Below are positions 51,323-59,855 of a DNA stretch of 64,000 nt, piece by piece. The notes beneath the pieces are model-generated. The model had not been told where the DNA came from and did no database searches. It saw only the letters and a program-made list of their open reading frames with translations. This DNA is from Hyphomonadaceae bacterium ML37 (GTDB taxonomy: Bacteria; Pseudomonadota; Alphaproteobacteria; Caulobacterales; Maricaulaceae). The stretch is from the NCBI GenBank assembly GCA_027627685.1, contig CP091241.1, forward strand, positions 434,001-498,000. The letters are read 5' to 3'. Position 1 is the first letter of the stretch, and each line of letters starts with the position of its first letter. The position numbers were made by a program, and so were the translations under genes.

Positions 51323-51808
51323 TCAGGCGGCGGACGCCTTCTTTGCGCCGGAGAGCAGCTTGGCGCCGGTCCGGCCATCGGTGCGGCCATTGACCTCGAT
51401 CCGGCGCGGCTTCATGGCCTCGGGCACTTCGCGTTCGAGCCGGATGGTCAGCAGCCCGTTCTCAAGGCGCGCATCGCGGACCTGGATATGGTCAGCCAGG
51501 TGGAAGCGCCGTTCGAACGAGCGTTCCGCGATGCCGCGGTGCAGGAAATTGCGCGCCTCCTGAGTATCGTTGACGGCGCGCTTGCCGGCCACGGACAGGA
51601 CGTTCTCCTGAACCTCGACATCAATGTCGTTTTCCGCAAAGCCCGCCACAGCGAGCTCGATCAGGTATTCGTGCTCGCTGACCTGCTCGATATTGTAGGG
51701 CGGGTAGGCGACACCGGTCTCCTGCTTGGCGGCGGTGTCGATCATGTCGGCCAGCCGGTCAAAACCGACAATGGTCCGGTAAAGCGGGGTGAAGTCTACA
51801 GTACGCAT
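51323..51808 (-). CDS. Hsp20/alpha-crystallin family small heat-shock protein
   Basis: An ATP-independent holdase of 161 residues, IbpA-type. The N-terminus MRTVDFTPLYRTIVGFDRLADMI matches IbpA/HspA. The alpha-crystallin domain (~40-130) has EYLIELAVAGFAENDIDVEVQENVLSVAG and ends with LENGLLTIRLEREVPEAMKPR. The C-terminal anchor IxI-type region is short here. A strong GAAGGAGG precedes the ATG. It is monocistronic. No sigma-32-type promoter could be identified by eye in the 253 bases upstream, which hold no other gene; a thermosensor cannot be excluded. Confidence 0.94.
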   Translation of the reverse strand: MRTVDFTPLYRTIVGFDRLADMIDTAAKQETGVAYPPYNIEQVSEHEYLIELAVAGFAENDIDVEVQENVLSVAGKRAVNDTQEARNFLHRGIAERSFERRFHLADHIQVRDARLENGLLTIRLEREVPEAMKPRRIEVNGRTDGRTGAKLLSGAKKASAA

Positions 51809-52061
51809 CGTGATCCTCCTTCGAAGCGATCTGGCGCGCTCCCGGTGTGGAAGAGCGCCCTTTGCAGTTTCTGTTCGCCCCCTGTCGGGCCTGCCTGAGC
51901 AGCGCCGGACGTCAGGGCCGTCGTTCTGTCAGGCCCCGTCTGGCTGCCCGACGAGACCGATGTGGGAATCGATTCTGCGCTCTGCAAGAGGCGCCCCGCC
52001 ACTTGCCGGACCGACGTGGTTTGGCCATGACTTGTGACCCTGGCCGCAACGGAGTTGCCTG

Positions 52062-53021
52062 ATGATCCGGTCCGCCCGCCCCCTGTCCGCCCTGGCGCTC
52101 TGCGCCGGTTTCAGCCTCTGGCTCGCTGCATGCGGCGGCGGGGCGCCCGATCCCGACGCGCCGCCTGCAGATGATGCGGCTTCGGACGCGGCGTCCGACG
52201 GGTCTGAAACCGCGCCGCAGGACACGCCCGGATCGGAGCCTGCCGAAGCGCTGGACTTCACCCGGCTGGGCGATGTCACCGCGGCGCCCTGGCGTGATGC
52301 GGCGGCGCGCGCGCGCGATGCGGCGCGCAATCCCGCTGACACGCTGGAATTTTTCACCCTCGATCCGTCATCCACCATCGTTGAGATCTGGCCGGGCGGT
52401 GGCTGGTACACCGATATTCTGGCGCCCTGGATTGCGGCCCATGGCGGAACCTATGTGGCGGCCTGGACAGCAGTGGAGCCGGACGATGCGGGCGCACTGG
52501 CCCTGCGCGAGCGGTTCGCGGCGCGGTTTGAACAGCCCGCCTTCGGCGACCTCACCCTGACCGCTTTCGGGCCGGAAGGCTTCACACGGTTCGAGCCCGG
52601 CGCCGCCGACGCCATCGTGACCTTCCGCAACACCCATAACTGGATGGCGGGCGGTTTTGTCGAGACCGCCTATGAGGCCATGTTCGAGGCGCTGAGGCCC
52701 GGCGGACTGCTGGGCGTGGTGGAGCACCGCCTGCCCGCCAACCGGGTGCAGGACCCTCGTGCGGCGTCGGGCTATGTGCAGGAAGACTATGTCATTGCGC
52801 TCGCCGTGGAGGCGGGATTCGAGCTGGTCGGCGCCAGCGAGATCAACGCCAATCCGGCCGACACGGCTGATCACCCGTTCGGGGTCTGGACCCTGCCGCC
52901 GGTGAGCCGCACCTCGCCGTTGGGCGAGCCGCCCGACCCGTCCTTTGACCGCGCACCATACGAGGCGATCGGGGAATCGGACCGGATGACGCTGCTGTTC
53001 CGCAAGCCGGAGACCGACTGA
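52062..53021 (+). CDS. Secreted lipoprotein with class I methyltransferase fold
   Basis: A 319-residue protein. A lipoprotein signal (LWLAACGGG) is followed by an Asp/Ala/Pro-rich linker to ~residue 60 and a SAM-methyltransferase-like domain. Motif I is IVEIWPGGGWYTDIL (~108-122), the form seen in the COG4798-type predicted methyltransferases. FRNTHNWMAGGFVETAYEAMFEALRPGGLLGVVEHRLP follows. Location outside the cytoplasm is odd for a SAM-dependent enzyme, so it may be a ligand-binding or degenerate relative. The stop overlaps the next ATG (TGATG), giving a two-gene unit. Confidence 0.8.
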   Translation: MIRSARPLSALALCAGFSLWLAACGGGAPDPDAPPADDAASDAASDGSETAPQDTPGSEPAEALDFTRLGDVTAAPWRDAAARARDAARNPADTLEFFTLDPSSTIVEIWPGGGWYTDILAPWIAAHGGTYVAAWTAVEPDDAGALALRERFAARFEQPAFGDLTLTAFGPEGFTRFEPGAADAIVTFRNTHNWMAGGFVETAYEAMFEALRPGGLLGVVEHRLPANRVQDPRAASGYVQEDYVIALAVEAGFELVGASEINANPADTADHPFGVWTLPPVSRTSPLGEPPDPSFDRAPYEAIGESDRMTLLFRKPETD

Positions 53022-53680
53022 TGTTCGCCGCCCTTCTGGCTGCGCTGGCGCTGGCGGGCGCAGATCTTCCGGCGCCCGAGGCCCGCACAATTCCGGCCGA
53101 ACGTATCTTTGCCTTCTGGGGCGAATACAACGCTTTGCCGGAGGACGAACGCGACGCCTTCACCCTGCGCTATGAGCTGCGTGCGCAGCCCGGTCCGGAC
53201 GGGCAGGCGCGGCGCTTCTGGACGGGGCTGGAGGGCGAGGACTGGCGTGCGCTGGAGCCGGGCCCGGACGGCGCCGTGGCGCCGCCCGCGCCGGACCGGC
53301 TGGCGGCCGGCCTTTTGCTGGCGACCGACGCGCCCCAGGGCGGCGTTGCGGTGAATGTGCAATTTGCCCTGACCGGTGCGCCGTCGCAAACTTATGAACT
53401 TGCCTATCTCCAGGCGGCGCTGGCCCAGACCCGGGCCGCCATGCGCCGCGCACTTGGTTTGCGCGCTCTGATCGCGCCGCGGCCCCGCCGCATTGACTTC
53501 GTGTTCGACGGACCTTCGCCCGACGCCTTCGCGGTCTTTCCCGACGGGCGCGAGGAAGAGCTGACAAGCGTGTTCGAGCGCGTGATCCAGCTTGACCCTG
53601 GCGCGCGCGAACTGCGCGGCGTGCAGACAATCCGGTTCGGGCGCGCCCCGGACGCCGTGCGCATCATCGTGGCGAACTAG
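53021..53680 (+). CDS. Hypothetical secreted protein, partner of the methyltransferase-fold lipoprotein
   Basis: Not recognised. It has 219 residues, with a weak signal sequence (MFAALLAALALAGADLPAPEA) and a mixed alpha/beta body (RIFAFWGEYNALPEDERDAFTLRYELR, LAYLQAALAQTRAAMRRALGL, PRPRRIDFVFDG). No Cys pairs or catalytic motif are seen. The ATG overlaps the stop of the preceding lipoprotein gene, so the two are translationally coupled and probably act together outside the cytoplasm. It ends seven bases before the arsR stop on the other strand. Confidence 0.68.
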   Translation: MFAALLAALALAGADLPAPEARTIPAERIFAFWGEYNALPEDERDAFTLRYELRAQPGPDGQARRFWTGLEGEDWRALEPGPDGAVAPPAPDRLAAGLLLATDAPQGGVAVNVQFALTGAPSQTYELAYLQAALAQTRAAMRRALGLRALIAPRPRRIDFVFDGPSPDAFAVFPDGREEELTSVFERVIQLDPGARELRGVQTIRFGRAPDAVRIIVAN

Positions 53681-53686
53681 TTTGGT

Positions 53687-54037
53687 TCAGCACTTCACCA
53701 GGCCGCCGCACACTTCCGGCGCGCCCTGGCAGCACTCATTGACCAGAAAGCCCAGAAGCTCGCGCACGGCCTCGAGATCGGGCGCATAGATACGCTGACG
53801 TCCGTCCCGGCGCACCGTCACCAGCCCGGCGCCCAGCAGGACGTTCAGATGGGATGACAAATTGGACGCGCTGACCTGTGCCGACCCGGCCAGCGCCCCC
53901 GCCGCCAGTCCCTCCGGCCCGGCGCGCATGAGGGCGCGAAACACGGTCAGCCGCGTCTCATGCGCCAGCGCGCCCAGCCGCGCCGAGGCCTGGCCGGTGA
54001 GGGCGTCCTGGGCCGTTGCGAGCGTGTCTGCGATCAT
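53687..54037 (-). CDS. arsR: ArsR family transcriptional repressor
   Basis: A 116-residue winged-helix repressor of the ArsR/SmtB family. The DNA-recognition region is LGALAHETRLTVFRALMRAGPEGLAAGALAGS and SNLSSHLNVLLGAGLVTVRRDGRQRIYAP. The C-terminus carries Cys pairs (NECCQG, VCGG, VKC) that could bind As(III), unlike the classical CVC in the recognition helix. It is divergent from arsC-acr3-arsH with a palindromic operator between. It is expected to release DNA on arsenite binding. Confidence 0.92.
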   Translation of the reverse strand: MIADTLATAQDALTGQASARLGALAHETRLTVFRALMRAGPEGLAAGALAGSAQVSASNLSSHLNVLLGAGLVTVRRDGRQRIYAPDLEAVRELLGFLVNECCQGAPEVCGGLVKC

Positions 54038-54049
54038 GTGCTGCCTCTC

Positions 54050-54069
54050 ATTTCAATATCTCTTGAAAT
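54050..54069. promoter_or_regulatory. ArsR operator palindrome
   Basis: ATTTCAA and TTGAAAT form a perfect 7-base inverted repeat around six bases, 12 bases from the arsR start and 66 bases from arsC. It has the form of ArsR-family operators and would control both divergent transcripts. Confidence 0.65.
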
Positions 54070-54135
54070 GTTGAAGTAAGGATCGTATCACGGCCACTCA
54101 CGGGCGGCAAAACCGGTTTGATGGCGGGGCATGCG

Positions 54136-54618
54136 ATGAACATTCTGATCCTGTGCACGGGTAATTCGGCGCGGTCGATCCTGGGCGAGGCGTTGTTCGC
54201 TGCGCTGGGGAAGGGGCGCGTCACCGCCTTCTCCGCCGGGTCCAATCCAAAGGGCGCGCCGCACCCTGAAGCGCTGGCCACGCTGGCGCGCCACGGTCAT
54301 GACATCACGCGCTTTCGCTCCAAGCGCTGGGACGAGTTCGAGGCGCCGGGCGCGCCGGTCATGGACGCGGTGATCACGGTGTGCGATTCGGCGGCCAGCG
54401 AACCCTGCCCGGTCTGGCCCGGCGCGCCGGCCCGCGCCCACTGGGGCCTGCCCGACCCCGCCCATATCGATGATCCCGACGCCTGCCGCGCGGCGTTCGA
54501 GGCGACGTATGCGGCGCTGGACGCGCGCGTCCGGCATGTGCTGGCCTCGGACGCCGGCCCGCACGATCCCAAAGGGCTGAGCGCCGCCCTCAAAGCCGCC
54601 CATGAGGCCTGTTCATGA
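54136..54618 (+). CDS. arsC: Arsenate reductase, low-molecular-weight phosphatase type (ArsC)
   Basis: A 160-residue thioredoxin-coupled arsenate reductase. The P-loop CTGNSARS (CX5R) starts at residue 8, followed by [16 protein letters not shown] and [12 protein letters not shown]. The redox Cys pair is in [17 protein letters not shown], and [10 protein letters not shown] supplies the Asp acid (DP motif). It reduces As(V) to As(III) for export by the next gene product. ATG 54136 ([11 protein letters not shown]) begins at the beta strand of the fold; a start 15 bases earlier is possible. Its stop overlaps the start of acr3 (ATGA). Confidence 0.93.
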   Translation: MNILILCTGNSARSILGEALFAALGKGRVTAFSAGSNPKGAPHPEALATLARHGHDITRFRSKRWDEFEAPGAPVMDAVITVCDSAASEPCPVWPGAPARAHWGLPDPAHIDDPDACRAAFEATYAALDARVRHVLASDAGPHDPKGLSAALKAAHEACS

Positions 54619-55685
54619 CCGATATCACCCGGGACAAGCCCGCCGCCGGGATCGGCCTGTTTGAAAAATGGCTCTCTGTCTGGGTGGCGCTGGCGATTCT
54701 GGCCGGGGTTGGTCTGGGCTATGTGTTTCCCGGCGCGTTCAATGGGCTGGCGGGGCTGGAATACGCCTCGGTGAACCTGCCCGTGGCGGTCCTGATCTGG
54801 GCCATGGTCTACCCGATGATGATCAGCGTGGACTTCACCAGCCTCGCCCGGGTGAGCGACAAGCCCAAGGGGTTGGTCATCACCCTCGTCGTAAACTGGT
54901 TGATCAAGCCTTTTTCCATGGCGGCTCTGGCGGTGGTGTTCTTCGAGTTTGTCTTTGCACCCTTCATCGAGCCCGAAGACGCAACACAATACATTGCCGG
55001 GCTGATCCTTTTGGGCGCCGCGCCATGCACCGCCATGGTGTTCGTGTGGTCCCAGCTCACCAAAGGCGACCCGAATTACACGCTGGTGCAGGTGGCGGCC
55101 AATGACGTCATCATGGTGTTCGCCTTCGCGCCGCTGGTGGCGATCCTGCTGGGGGTCACCGATATCGCCGTGCCGTGGGACACGCTGATTCTGTCGACGG
55201 TGCTGTATGTGGTGATCCCGCTGGCCGCCGGCATCGCGACGCGGCTGTGGCTGACGCGCGGGCTGGCCAGGCCGGACGGCGAGTCGCGAGTCGCGGCTTT
55301 CACGTCCCGCGTCAAACCGGCCTCAGTCATCGGGCTGATCGCGACGGTGGTTTTGCTGTTCGGCTTTCAGGGCGATGTGATCCTGGAACGCCCGCTGGTC
55401 ATCGCCATGATCGCGGCGCCGCTGCTCATTCAGGCCTATGGTATCTTCGCCATCGCCTATGCGGCGGCCTGGGCGTGGAAGACGCCGCATCGGATCGCGG
55501 CGCCCTGCGCGCTGATCGGCACATCGAACTTCTTCGAGCTCGCCGTGGCGGTGGCCATCGTCATGTTCGGGGTCAATTCCGGCGCGGCGCTCGCCACTGT
55601 GGTGGGCGTGCTGGTGGAGGTGCCGGTGATGCTGTCGCTGGTGGCGCTGGCCAACCGCACGCGGCGCTTCTTCCCGGAGGCGTGA
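54615..55685 (+). CDS. arsB: ACR3 family arsenite efflux transporter
   Basis: A 356-residue inner-membrane antiporter with ten predicted helices. ACR3 hallmarks are [53 protein letters not shown] (the conserved Cys) and [18 protein letters not shown]. It exports As(III) made by ArsC, using proton exchange. The gene overlaps arsC by four bases and arsH starts six bases after its end, so the three form one operon. Confidence 0.95.
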   Translation: MTDITRDKPAAGIGLFEKWLSVWVALAILAGVGLGYVFPGAFNGLAGLEYASVNLPVAVLIWAMVYPMMISVDFTSLARVSDKPKGLVITLVVNWLIKPFSMAALAVVFFEFVFAPFIEPEDATQYIAGLILLGAAPCTAMVFVWSQLTKGDPNYTLVQVAANDVIMVFAFAPLVAILLGVTDIAVPWDTLILSTVLYVVIPLAAGIATRLWLTRGLARPDGESRVAAFTSRVKPASVIGLIATVVLLFGFQGDVILERPLVIAMIAAPLLIQAYGIFAIAYAAAWAWKTPHRIAAPCALIGTSNFFELAVAVAIVMFGVNSGAALATVVGVLVEVPVMLSLVALANRTRRFFPEA

Positions 55686-55690
55686 AGTCC

Positions 55691-56413
55691 ATGACCGCTG
55701 ATCCAAACGATACGCCGCAAATGGACGAGGACAGCTTCCGCACGCCCGAACCGGACCGGCTGTTCCCGCCCGTGCGCGCCACCCACCGCCCGCGCATCCT
55801 CCTGCTCTACGGATCGCTCAGGGAGGTGTCCTACAGCCGTCTGGCGGCGGAGGAAGCGGCGCGTATTCTGGAGCGGCTGGGCGCGGAGACGCGCTTCTTC
55901 AATCCGTCGGGACTGCCCCTGCCCGACGGCGCCGAGGCCAGCCATCCCAAGGTGGCCGAGCTGCGCGAGCTGGTGACCTGGTGCGAGGGCATGGTGTGGT
56001 CGAGCCCGGAGCGCCACGGCGCCATGACAGGCGTCATGAAATCCCAGATCGACTGGATCCCGCTTTCGCTGGGCGCGGTGCGGCCCACGCAAGGCAAGAC
56101 GCTCGCGGTGATGCAGGTCTGTGGCGGGTCGCAGAGCTTCAACGCTGTCAATCAGCTGCGCGTACTTGGCCGCTGGATGCGGCTGATCACCATTCCCAAC
56201 CAGTCCTCCATCGCCAAGGCCTGGCAGGAATTCGGGCCGGATGGACGCATGCGTCCCTCGCCCTATTATGACCGGATCGCCGATGTGATGGAGGAGCTCA
56301 TGAAATTCACGCTCCTGACCCGCGACTGCGCCGATTATCTCGTGGACCGGTATTCCGAACGGAAGGAAACGGCCGAGGCGCTGATGGCCCGGGTGAATCA
56401 GCAGGCTTTGTGA
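55691..56413 (+). CDS. arsH: ArsH, NADPH-dependent organoarsenical oxidase/reductase
   Basis: A 240-residue flavodoxin-like FMN protein. The FMN loop is [34 protein letters not shown], the [22 protein letters not shown] stretch and [25 protein letters not shown] are ArsH signatures. The enzyme oxidises trivalent methylarsenicals and can reduce quinones. GGAGG ten bases before the ATG supports this start over a GTG nine bases earlier. It is the last gene of the arsenic operon. Confidence 0.95.
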   Translation: MTADPNDTPQMDEDSFRTPEPDRLFPPVRATHRPRILLLYGSLREVSYSRLAAEEAARILERLGAETRFFNPSGLPLPDGAEASHPKVAELRELVTWCEGMVWSSPERHGAMTGVMKSQIDWIPLSLGAVRPTQGKTLAVMQVCGGSQSFNAVNQLRVLGRWMRLITIPNQSSIAKAWQEFGPDGRMRPSPYYDRIADVMEELMKFTLLTRDCADYLVDRYSERKETAEALMARVNQQAL

Positions 56414-56488
56414 GGCGCGGCGTCCCTCACGCCTCGACACCGGGGCATGTCGCGCACTAGCATCGCGCTCCAGCCTTGGGAGCACCCC

Positions 56489-56839
56489 ATGATCCTCGCC
56501 GCCTTCGCCTCCGCCGCCCTTCTGTCCACTGCCGAAGCGCCCGGATCCTATGAGCTGCGCCTTGAAGAGCGGGTGTGCCGCGTCGTGCTGGATGCGCCGA
56601 GCGCTGCGCCGGAAGGATCGTTGGTCACCGTCGATGGCGCCGCCGGCCTTGCGATGGCCTTCCCAGATTGCCCGGCGGGGCTCGATGAGGCGGCGTTCTG
56701 GCGCCTCAACACAGAAGACAGCGTGCTGACCCTGTTTGATGGTATGGGCGGCGTGCTGATGACTGCCGCCCCGGACGAGCTGCGCGGCTGGGCGGGCGAG
56801 ACCGCCAGCGGGGCGCAGGCGCAGCTGTCGCGCCGCTGA
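56489..56839 (+). CDS. AprI/Inh-like secreted protease inhibitor domain protein
   Basis: A 116-residue protein. A signal sequence (MILAAFASAALLSTAEA) is followed by a small beta-barrel domain with the Inh/AprI pattern: CRVVLDA, then MAFPDCPAGLDEAAFWRLNTEDSVLTLFDGMGGVLM, including the disulfide Cys pair. Such inhibitors block astacin-/serralysin-type proteases in the periplasm. GGGAG precedes this ATG; an earlier in-frame ATG lacks a signal. No cognate protease is adjacent. Family assignment is by visual pattern. Confidence 0.6.
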   Translation: MILAAFASAALLSTAEAPGSYELRLEERVCRVVLDAPSAAPEGSLVTVDGAAGLAMAFPDCPAGLDEAAFWRLNTEDSVLTLFDGMGGVLMTAAPDELRGWAGETASGAQAQLSRR

Positions 56840-56956
56840 GCGCACGCGCGCGCCCAGCCTCGACAAGACGCGGCGCCAGCGGCTAAACCGGCCCGGATAA
56901 TCATCGAACAAAACAAAAGACGCCGCCCGCCAGAGGCGGCGCAAGGAGGAAGCCCC

Positions 56957-58462
56957 ATGTCCGGCCCCCGCGAAATTCCCCACTACATCAACGGCCAGCG
57001 CCTCGCCGGGACGTCGGGCCGTCACGGCGATGTGTTCGACCCCAATACCGGCGCGGTGCAGGCGCGCGTCGGGCTGGCCAGCGCCGCAGAGCTGGGCGAG
57101 GCCGTGGCTGCCGCCAAAGCCGCCCAGCCGGCCTGGGCCGCCACCAATCCGCAAAAGCGCGCGCGCGTCCTGTTCCGCTTCAAGGAGCTGATGGAGCGCG
57201 AGATCGATGACCTGGCGCATTTGCTGGCCACCGAGCACGGCAAGGTGGTCGCTGACGCCAAGGGCGATATCCAGCGCGGACTGGAAGTGATCGAGTTCGC
57301 CTGCGGCGTGCCGCACCTGATGAAGGGCGAGTACACTGAAGGCGCCGGTCCCGGCATCGATGTGTATTCCATGCGCCAGCCGCTGGGCGTGGCCGCGGGC
57401 ATCACCCCGTTCAACTTCCCCGCCATGATCCCGATGTGGATGTTCGGCGTGGCCATCGCCTGCGGCAACGCCTTCATCCTCAAGCCGTCGGAAAAAGACC
57501 CCAGCGTGCCGCTGCGCCTGGCCGAGCTGATGACCGAGGCGGGCCTGCCTGATGGCATCCTCAACGTCGTCCACGGTGACAAGGAAGCGGTGGACGCCAT
57601 CCTGCACCACCCTGACATCAAGGCGGTGAGCTTTGTGGGATCGTCCGACATCGCCCAGTACGTCTATGTGACCGGCGCGCAGAACGGCAAGCGCGTGCAG
57701 GCCATGGGCGGCGCCAAGAACCACGCCGTCATCCTGCCCGACGCTGATCTTGACCAGGTGGCGCGCGACCTCATCGGCGCCGCGTTCGGCTCGGCCGGCG
57801 AGCGCTGCATGGCCCTGCCTGTGGCGGTGCCGGTGGGCGACAAGACCGCCGATGCGCTGATCAGGAAACTCCTGCCCGAGATCGAGAAGCTGGTCCCTGG
57901 CGCTTCCACCGATCCCGATGCGGCCTATGGTCCGGTGGTCTCCGCCGCCCACAAGGCGCGGGTGGAAAGCTATATCCAGATGGGCGTGGACGAGGGCGCC
58001 GAGCTCATCGTGGACGGGCGCGGCTTTGCCTTGCAGGGCTATGAGAACGGCTTCTTCATCGGGCCGAGCCTGTTCGACAAGGTGCGTGCGGATATGCGCT
58101 CCTATCAGGAAGAGATTTTCGGCCCCGTGCTGCAGATCGTGCGCGCGCAGGATCTGGAAGAAGCCGCGCGCCTGCCCAGCGAGCACCCCTATGGCAATGG
58201 CGTGGCGATCTTCACCCGCAATGGGCTGGCGGCGCGCGAGTTCGCCTCCAAGGTCAATGTGGGCATGGTGGGCGTGAACGTGCCGATCCCGGTGCCGGTG
58301 GCCTATCATACCTTTGGCGGCTGGAAGCGGTCTGCCTTTGGCGACACCAACCAGCATGGCATGGAAGGGGTGCGCTTCTTCACCAAGATCAAGACCGTCA
58401 CCCAGCGCTGGCCCACCGGCGAAGTGACGGATCAGGCGTTTGTCATTCCGACGATGGGGTAG
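56957..58462 (+). CDS. mmsA: Methylmalonate-semialdehyde dehydrogenase (CoA-acylating)
   Basis: An ALDH-superfamily enzyme of 501 residues that oxidises methylmalonate semialdehyde to propionyl-CoA, or malonate semialdehyde to acetyl-CoA, in valine, thymine or inositol breakdown. The N-terminus has HYINGQRLAGTSGRHGDVFDPNTGAVQ. GVAAGITPFNFPAMIPMWMF is the family motif. NAD binding uses SFVGSSDIAQYVY. The catalytic Cys is in GSAGERCMALPVAV, and FGDTNQHGMEGVRFFTKIKTVTQRW is the typical end. AAGGAGG precedes the ATG. It stands alone, without mmsB or other valine genes. Confidence 0.95.
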   Translation: MSGPREIPHYINGQRLAGTSGRHGDVFDPNTGAVQARVGLASAAELGEAVAAAKAAQPAWAATNPQKRARVLFRFKELMEREIDDLAHLLATEHGKVVADAKGDIQRGLEVIEFACGVPHLMKGEYTEGAGPGIDVYSMRQPLGVAAGITPFNFPAMIPMWMFGVAIACGNAFILKPSEKDPSVPLRLAELMTEAGLPDGILNVVHGDKEAVDAILHHPDIKAVSFVGSSDIAQYVYVTGAQNGKRVQAMGGAKNHAVILPDADLDQVARDLIGAAFGSAGERCMALPVAVPVGDKTADALIRKLLPEIEKLVPGASTDPDAAYGPVVSAAHKARVESYIQMGVDEGAELIVDGRGFALQGYENGFFIGPSLFDKVRADMRSYQEEIFGPVLQIVRAQDLEEAARLPSEHPYGNGVAIFTRNGLAAREFASKVNVGMVGVNVPIPVPVAYHTFGGWKRSAFGDTNQHGMEGVRFFTKIKTVTQRWPTGEVTDQAFVIPTMG

Positions 58463-58510
58463 GGGTGCGTGCGGGTAGGAGGCTGGCAGGCGTGTTCACG
58501 CGCCTGAGCC

Positions 58511-59188
58511 TCATACCCGCTTCCTCATCAGCGCCACGTCCTTGCCCGGAACATCTATCTCCAGGCCCAGACGCGCCGCGACATGGCGCAGCGTGGCCTC
58601 GCTATAGAAGACCACATGGGTGGGATCGAGGCGGTAGTGCCAGCGGGCGAAGGCTGTCTCGTCGGTTTGAAAGCTGGTCATAACGGCCAGCCAGCCGCCG
58701 GGTCTCAGGAGGCCGGCGAGGGTTTCGAACTCGGTCCAGGGATCGTGGAAATGCTCGGCGGTTTCGGTGCAGGTGACAAAGTCATAGCGCGCGTCCAGCA
58801 CGGCGCGGCCTGGCGCGAAGAGCGGATCGTATAGCGCCATGGCGTGCCCGGCTTCGCTGAGCATGGCCGCCAGCGCCGGTCCCGGCCCGCAGCCATAATC
58901 CAGCCCGCTTGATCCAGGCTTGAGCCGCGCCATGAGCGGGTCCGCCATTTTTGACAGGAAATTGCGATAGCCCGGATCATCAGGGTGGTTCCGGTGCAGG
59001 CGGTATTGGGCGTGCTCGGCCTCGCGCGGCAGGTGATGGCGCGCATCCATGAAAATTGCTTGGCACGCCGTACAGCGCCAGTAATCCGTCCCGTCCACTC
59101 GGGCGAAGGGCGCAGGCTCCGGCGTGCGGCAGACCGGGCAGGGCGGGGTGGCCCCGATGGCTGTTTCTGAGGGTGCGGGCGGGGGCAT
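58511..59188 (-). CDS. Class I SAM-dependent methyltransferase with N-terminal zinc ribbon
   Basis: A 225-residue protein. Residues ~15-50 hold two CxxC knuckles (PCPVCRT and WRCTACQAIFMD). A class I methyltransferase domain follows, with motif I LDYGCGPGPALAAML, acidic strand ALYDPLF and TCTETAEHFHDPWTEFETLAGLLRPGGWLAVMT. The layout resembles sugar or small-molecule methyltransferases of the zinc-knuckle type. The substrate is unknown. It is divergent from the Hen1-like methyltransferase, 42 bases between starts, so the two may share control. Confidence 0.86.
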   Translation of the reverse strand: MPPPAPSETAIGATPPCPVCRTPEPAPFARVDGTDYWRCTACQAIFMDARHHLPREAEHAQYRLHRNHPDDPGYRNFLSKMADPLMARLKPGSSGLDYGCGPGPALAAMLSEAGHAMALYDPLFAPGRAVLDARYDFVTCTETAEHFHDPWTEFETLAGLLRPGGWLAVMTSFQTDETAFARWHYRLDPTHVVFYSEATLRHVAARLGLEIDVPGKDVALMRKRV

Positions 59189-59230
59189 GGCGCGTGTTAT
59201 AGACCCCGCCGCGCTGAACGGAAGCCGCCC

Positions 59231-59836
59231 ATGCCCACGCCCTTGCACGCTGAACGCCTTGACGCTGTGCACGACGCCCTGCGGGCGCTGGGCGCGCGGC
59301 GCATCGCCGATCTGGGCTGCGGCGATGGCGATTTTCTGATCCGTCTGGCGCAGGATGAGACCATCGACCACATCACCGGCGTGGAAATCAGCCGTGCGCG
59401 GCTGGACGCGCTGGCGGCGCGCCTGGCTGAAGCGGGACCGGACGCGCAGGCGCGCGTCACCTTGCGCCATGATACGCTGATCGAAGCCGGGCGCTGGATC
59501 GGTGCGGCGGACTGCGTGGTCATGGTGGAGGTCATCGAGCATCTGGCGCCCGCCGAGCTCGGCCGGCTGGAGCGGCGCATCCTGCACGAGGCGCGCCCGC
59601 CCGCGCTGATTCTCACCACGCCCAACGCCGAATACAATGCGCGGCTGGGCGTGCCCGCCCACCGCTTTCGCCATCCCGAACACCGGTTTGAATGGAGCCG
59701 GGCGCAGTTTCGCGACTGGGCGCGGCGCGTGGCGCGCCGGGCCGGTTATGGCGCAGGCTTTCAGGACATGGGGGGCGTCGATCCAGATATTGGCGGCGCC
59801 AGCCAGATGGCCATATTGATCCGCCATGGGGGCTGA
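59231..59836 (+). CDS. Hen1-like 3'-terminal RNA ribose 2'-O-methyltransferase
   Basis: A 201-residue SAM-dependent methyltransferase. Motif I is IADLGCGDGDFLIRLA. The metal-binding ExxEH is EVIEHL (Glu100, Glu103, His104), and the downstream His is in HRFRHPEHRFEWSRAQF (~His148/151). TTPNAEYNARL and HRFEW are Hen1 signatures. Hen1 methylates the 2'-OH of RNA 3' ends; in bacteria it usually pairs with Pnkp for RNA repair. Here the N-terminal ligase-like Hen1 domain and a pnkp gene are absent, so this is a stand-alone catalytic domain. The RNA target is unknown. Confidence 0.78.
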   Translation: MPTPLHAERLDAVHDALRALGARRIADLGCGDGDFLIRLAQDETIDHITGVEISRARLDALAARLAEAGPDAQARVTLRHDTLIEAGRWIGAADCVVMVEVIEHLAPAELGRLERRILHEARPPALILTTPNAEYNARLGVPAHRFRHPEHRFEWSRAQFRDWARRVARRAGYGAGFQDMGGVDPDIGGASQMAILIRHGG

Positions 59837-59855
59837 GGCTGAGCGCCTTAAGTCC

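Noticed and set aside
51809-52061. Heat-shock (sigma-32) promoter or thermometer for hsp20
   Set aside because: No CTTGAA/CCCCAT-type pair at proper spacing could be seen, and no clear ROSE-like fold around the ribosome site was evident by eye.
55457-58357. Very long open frame on the minus strand (~966 codons)
   Set aside because: It is antisense to acr3, arsH, the inhibitor gene and mmsA, which all have clear family motifs. The His/Arg/Gly-rich translation is typical of the opposite strand of GC-rich genes.
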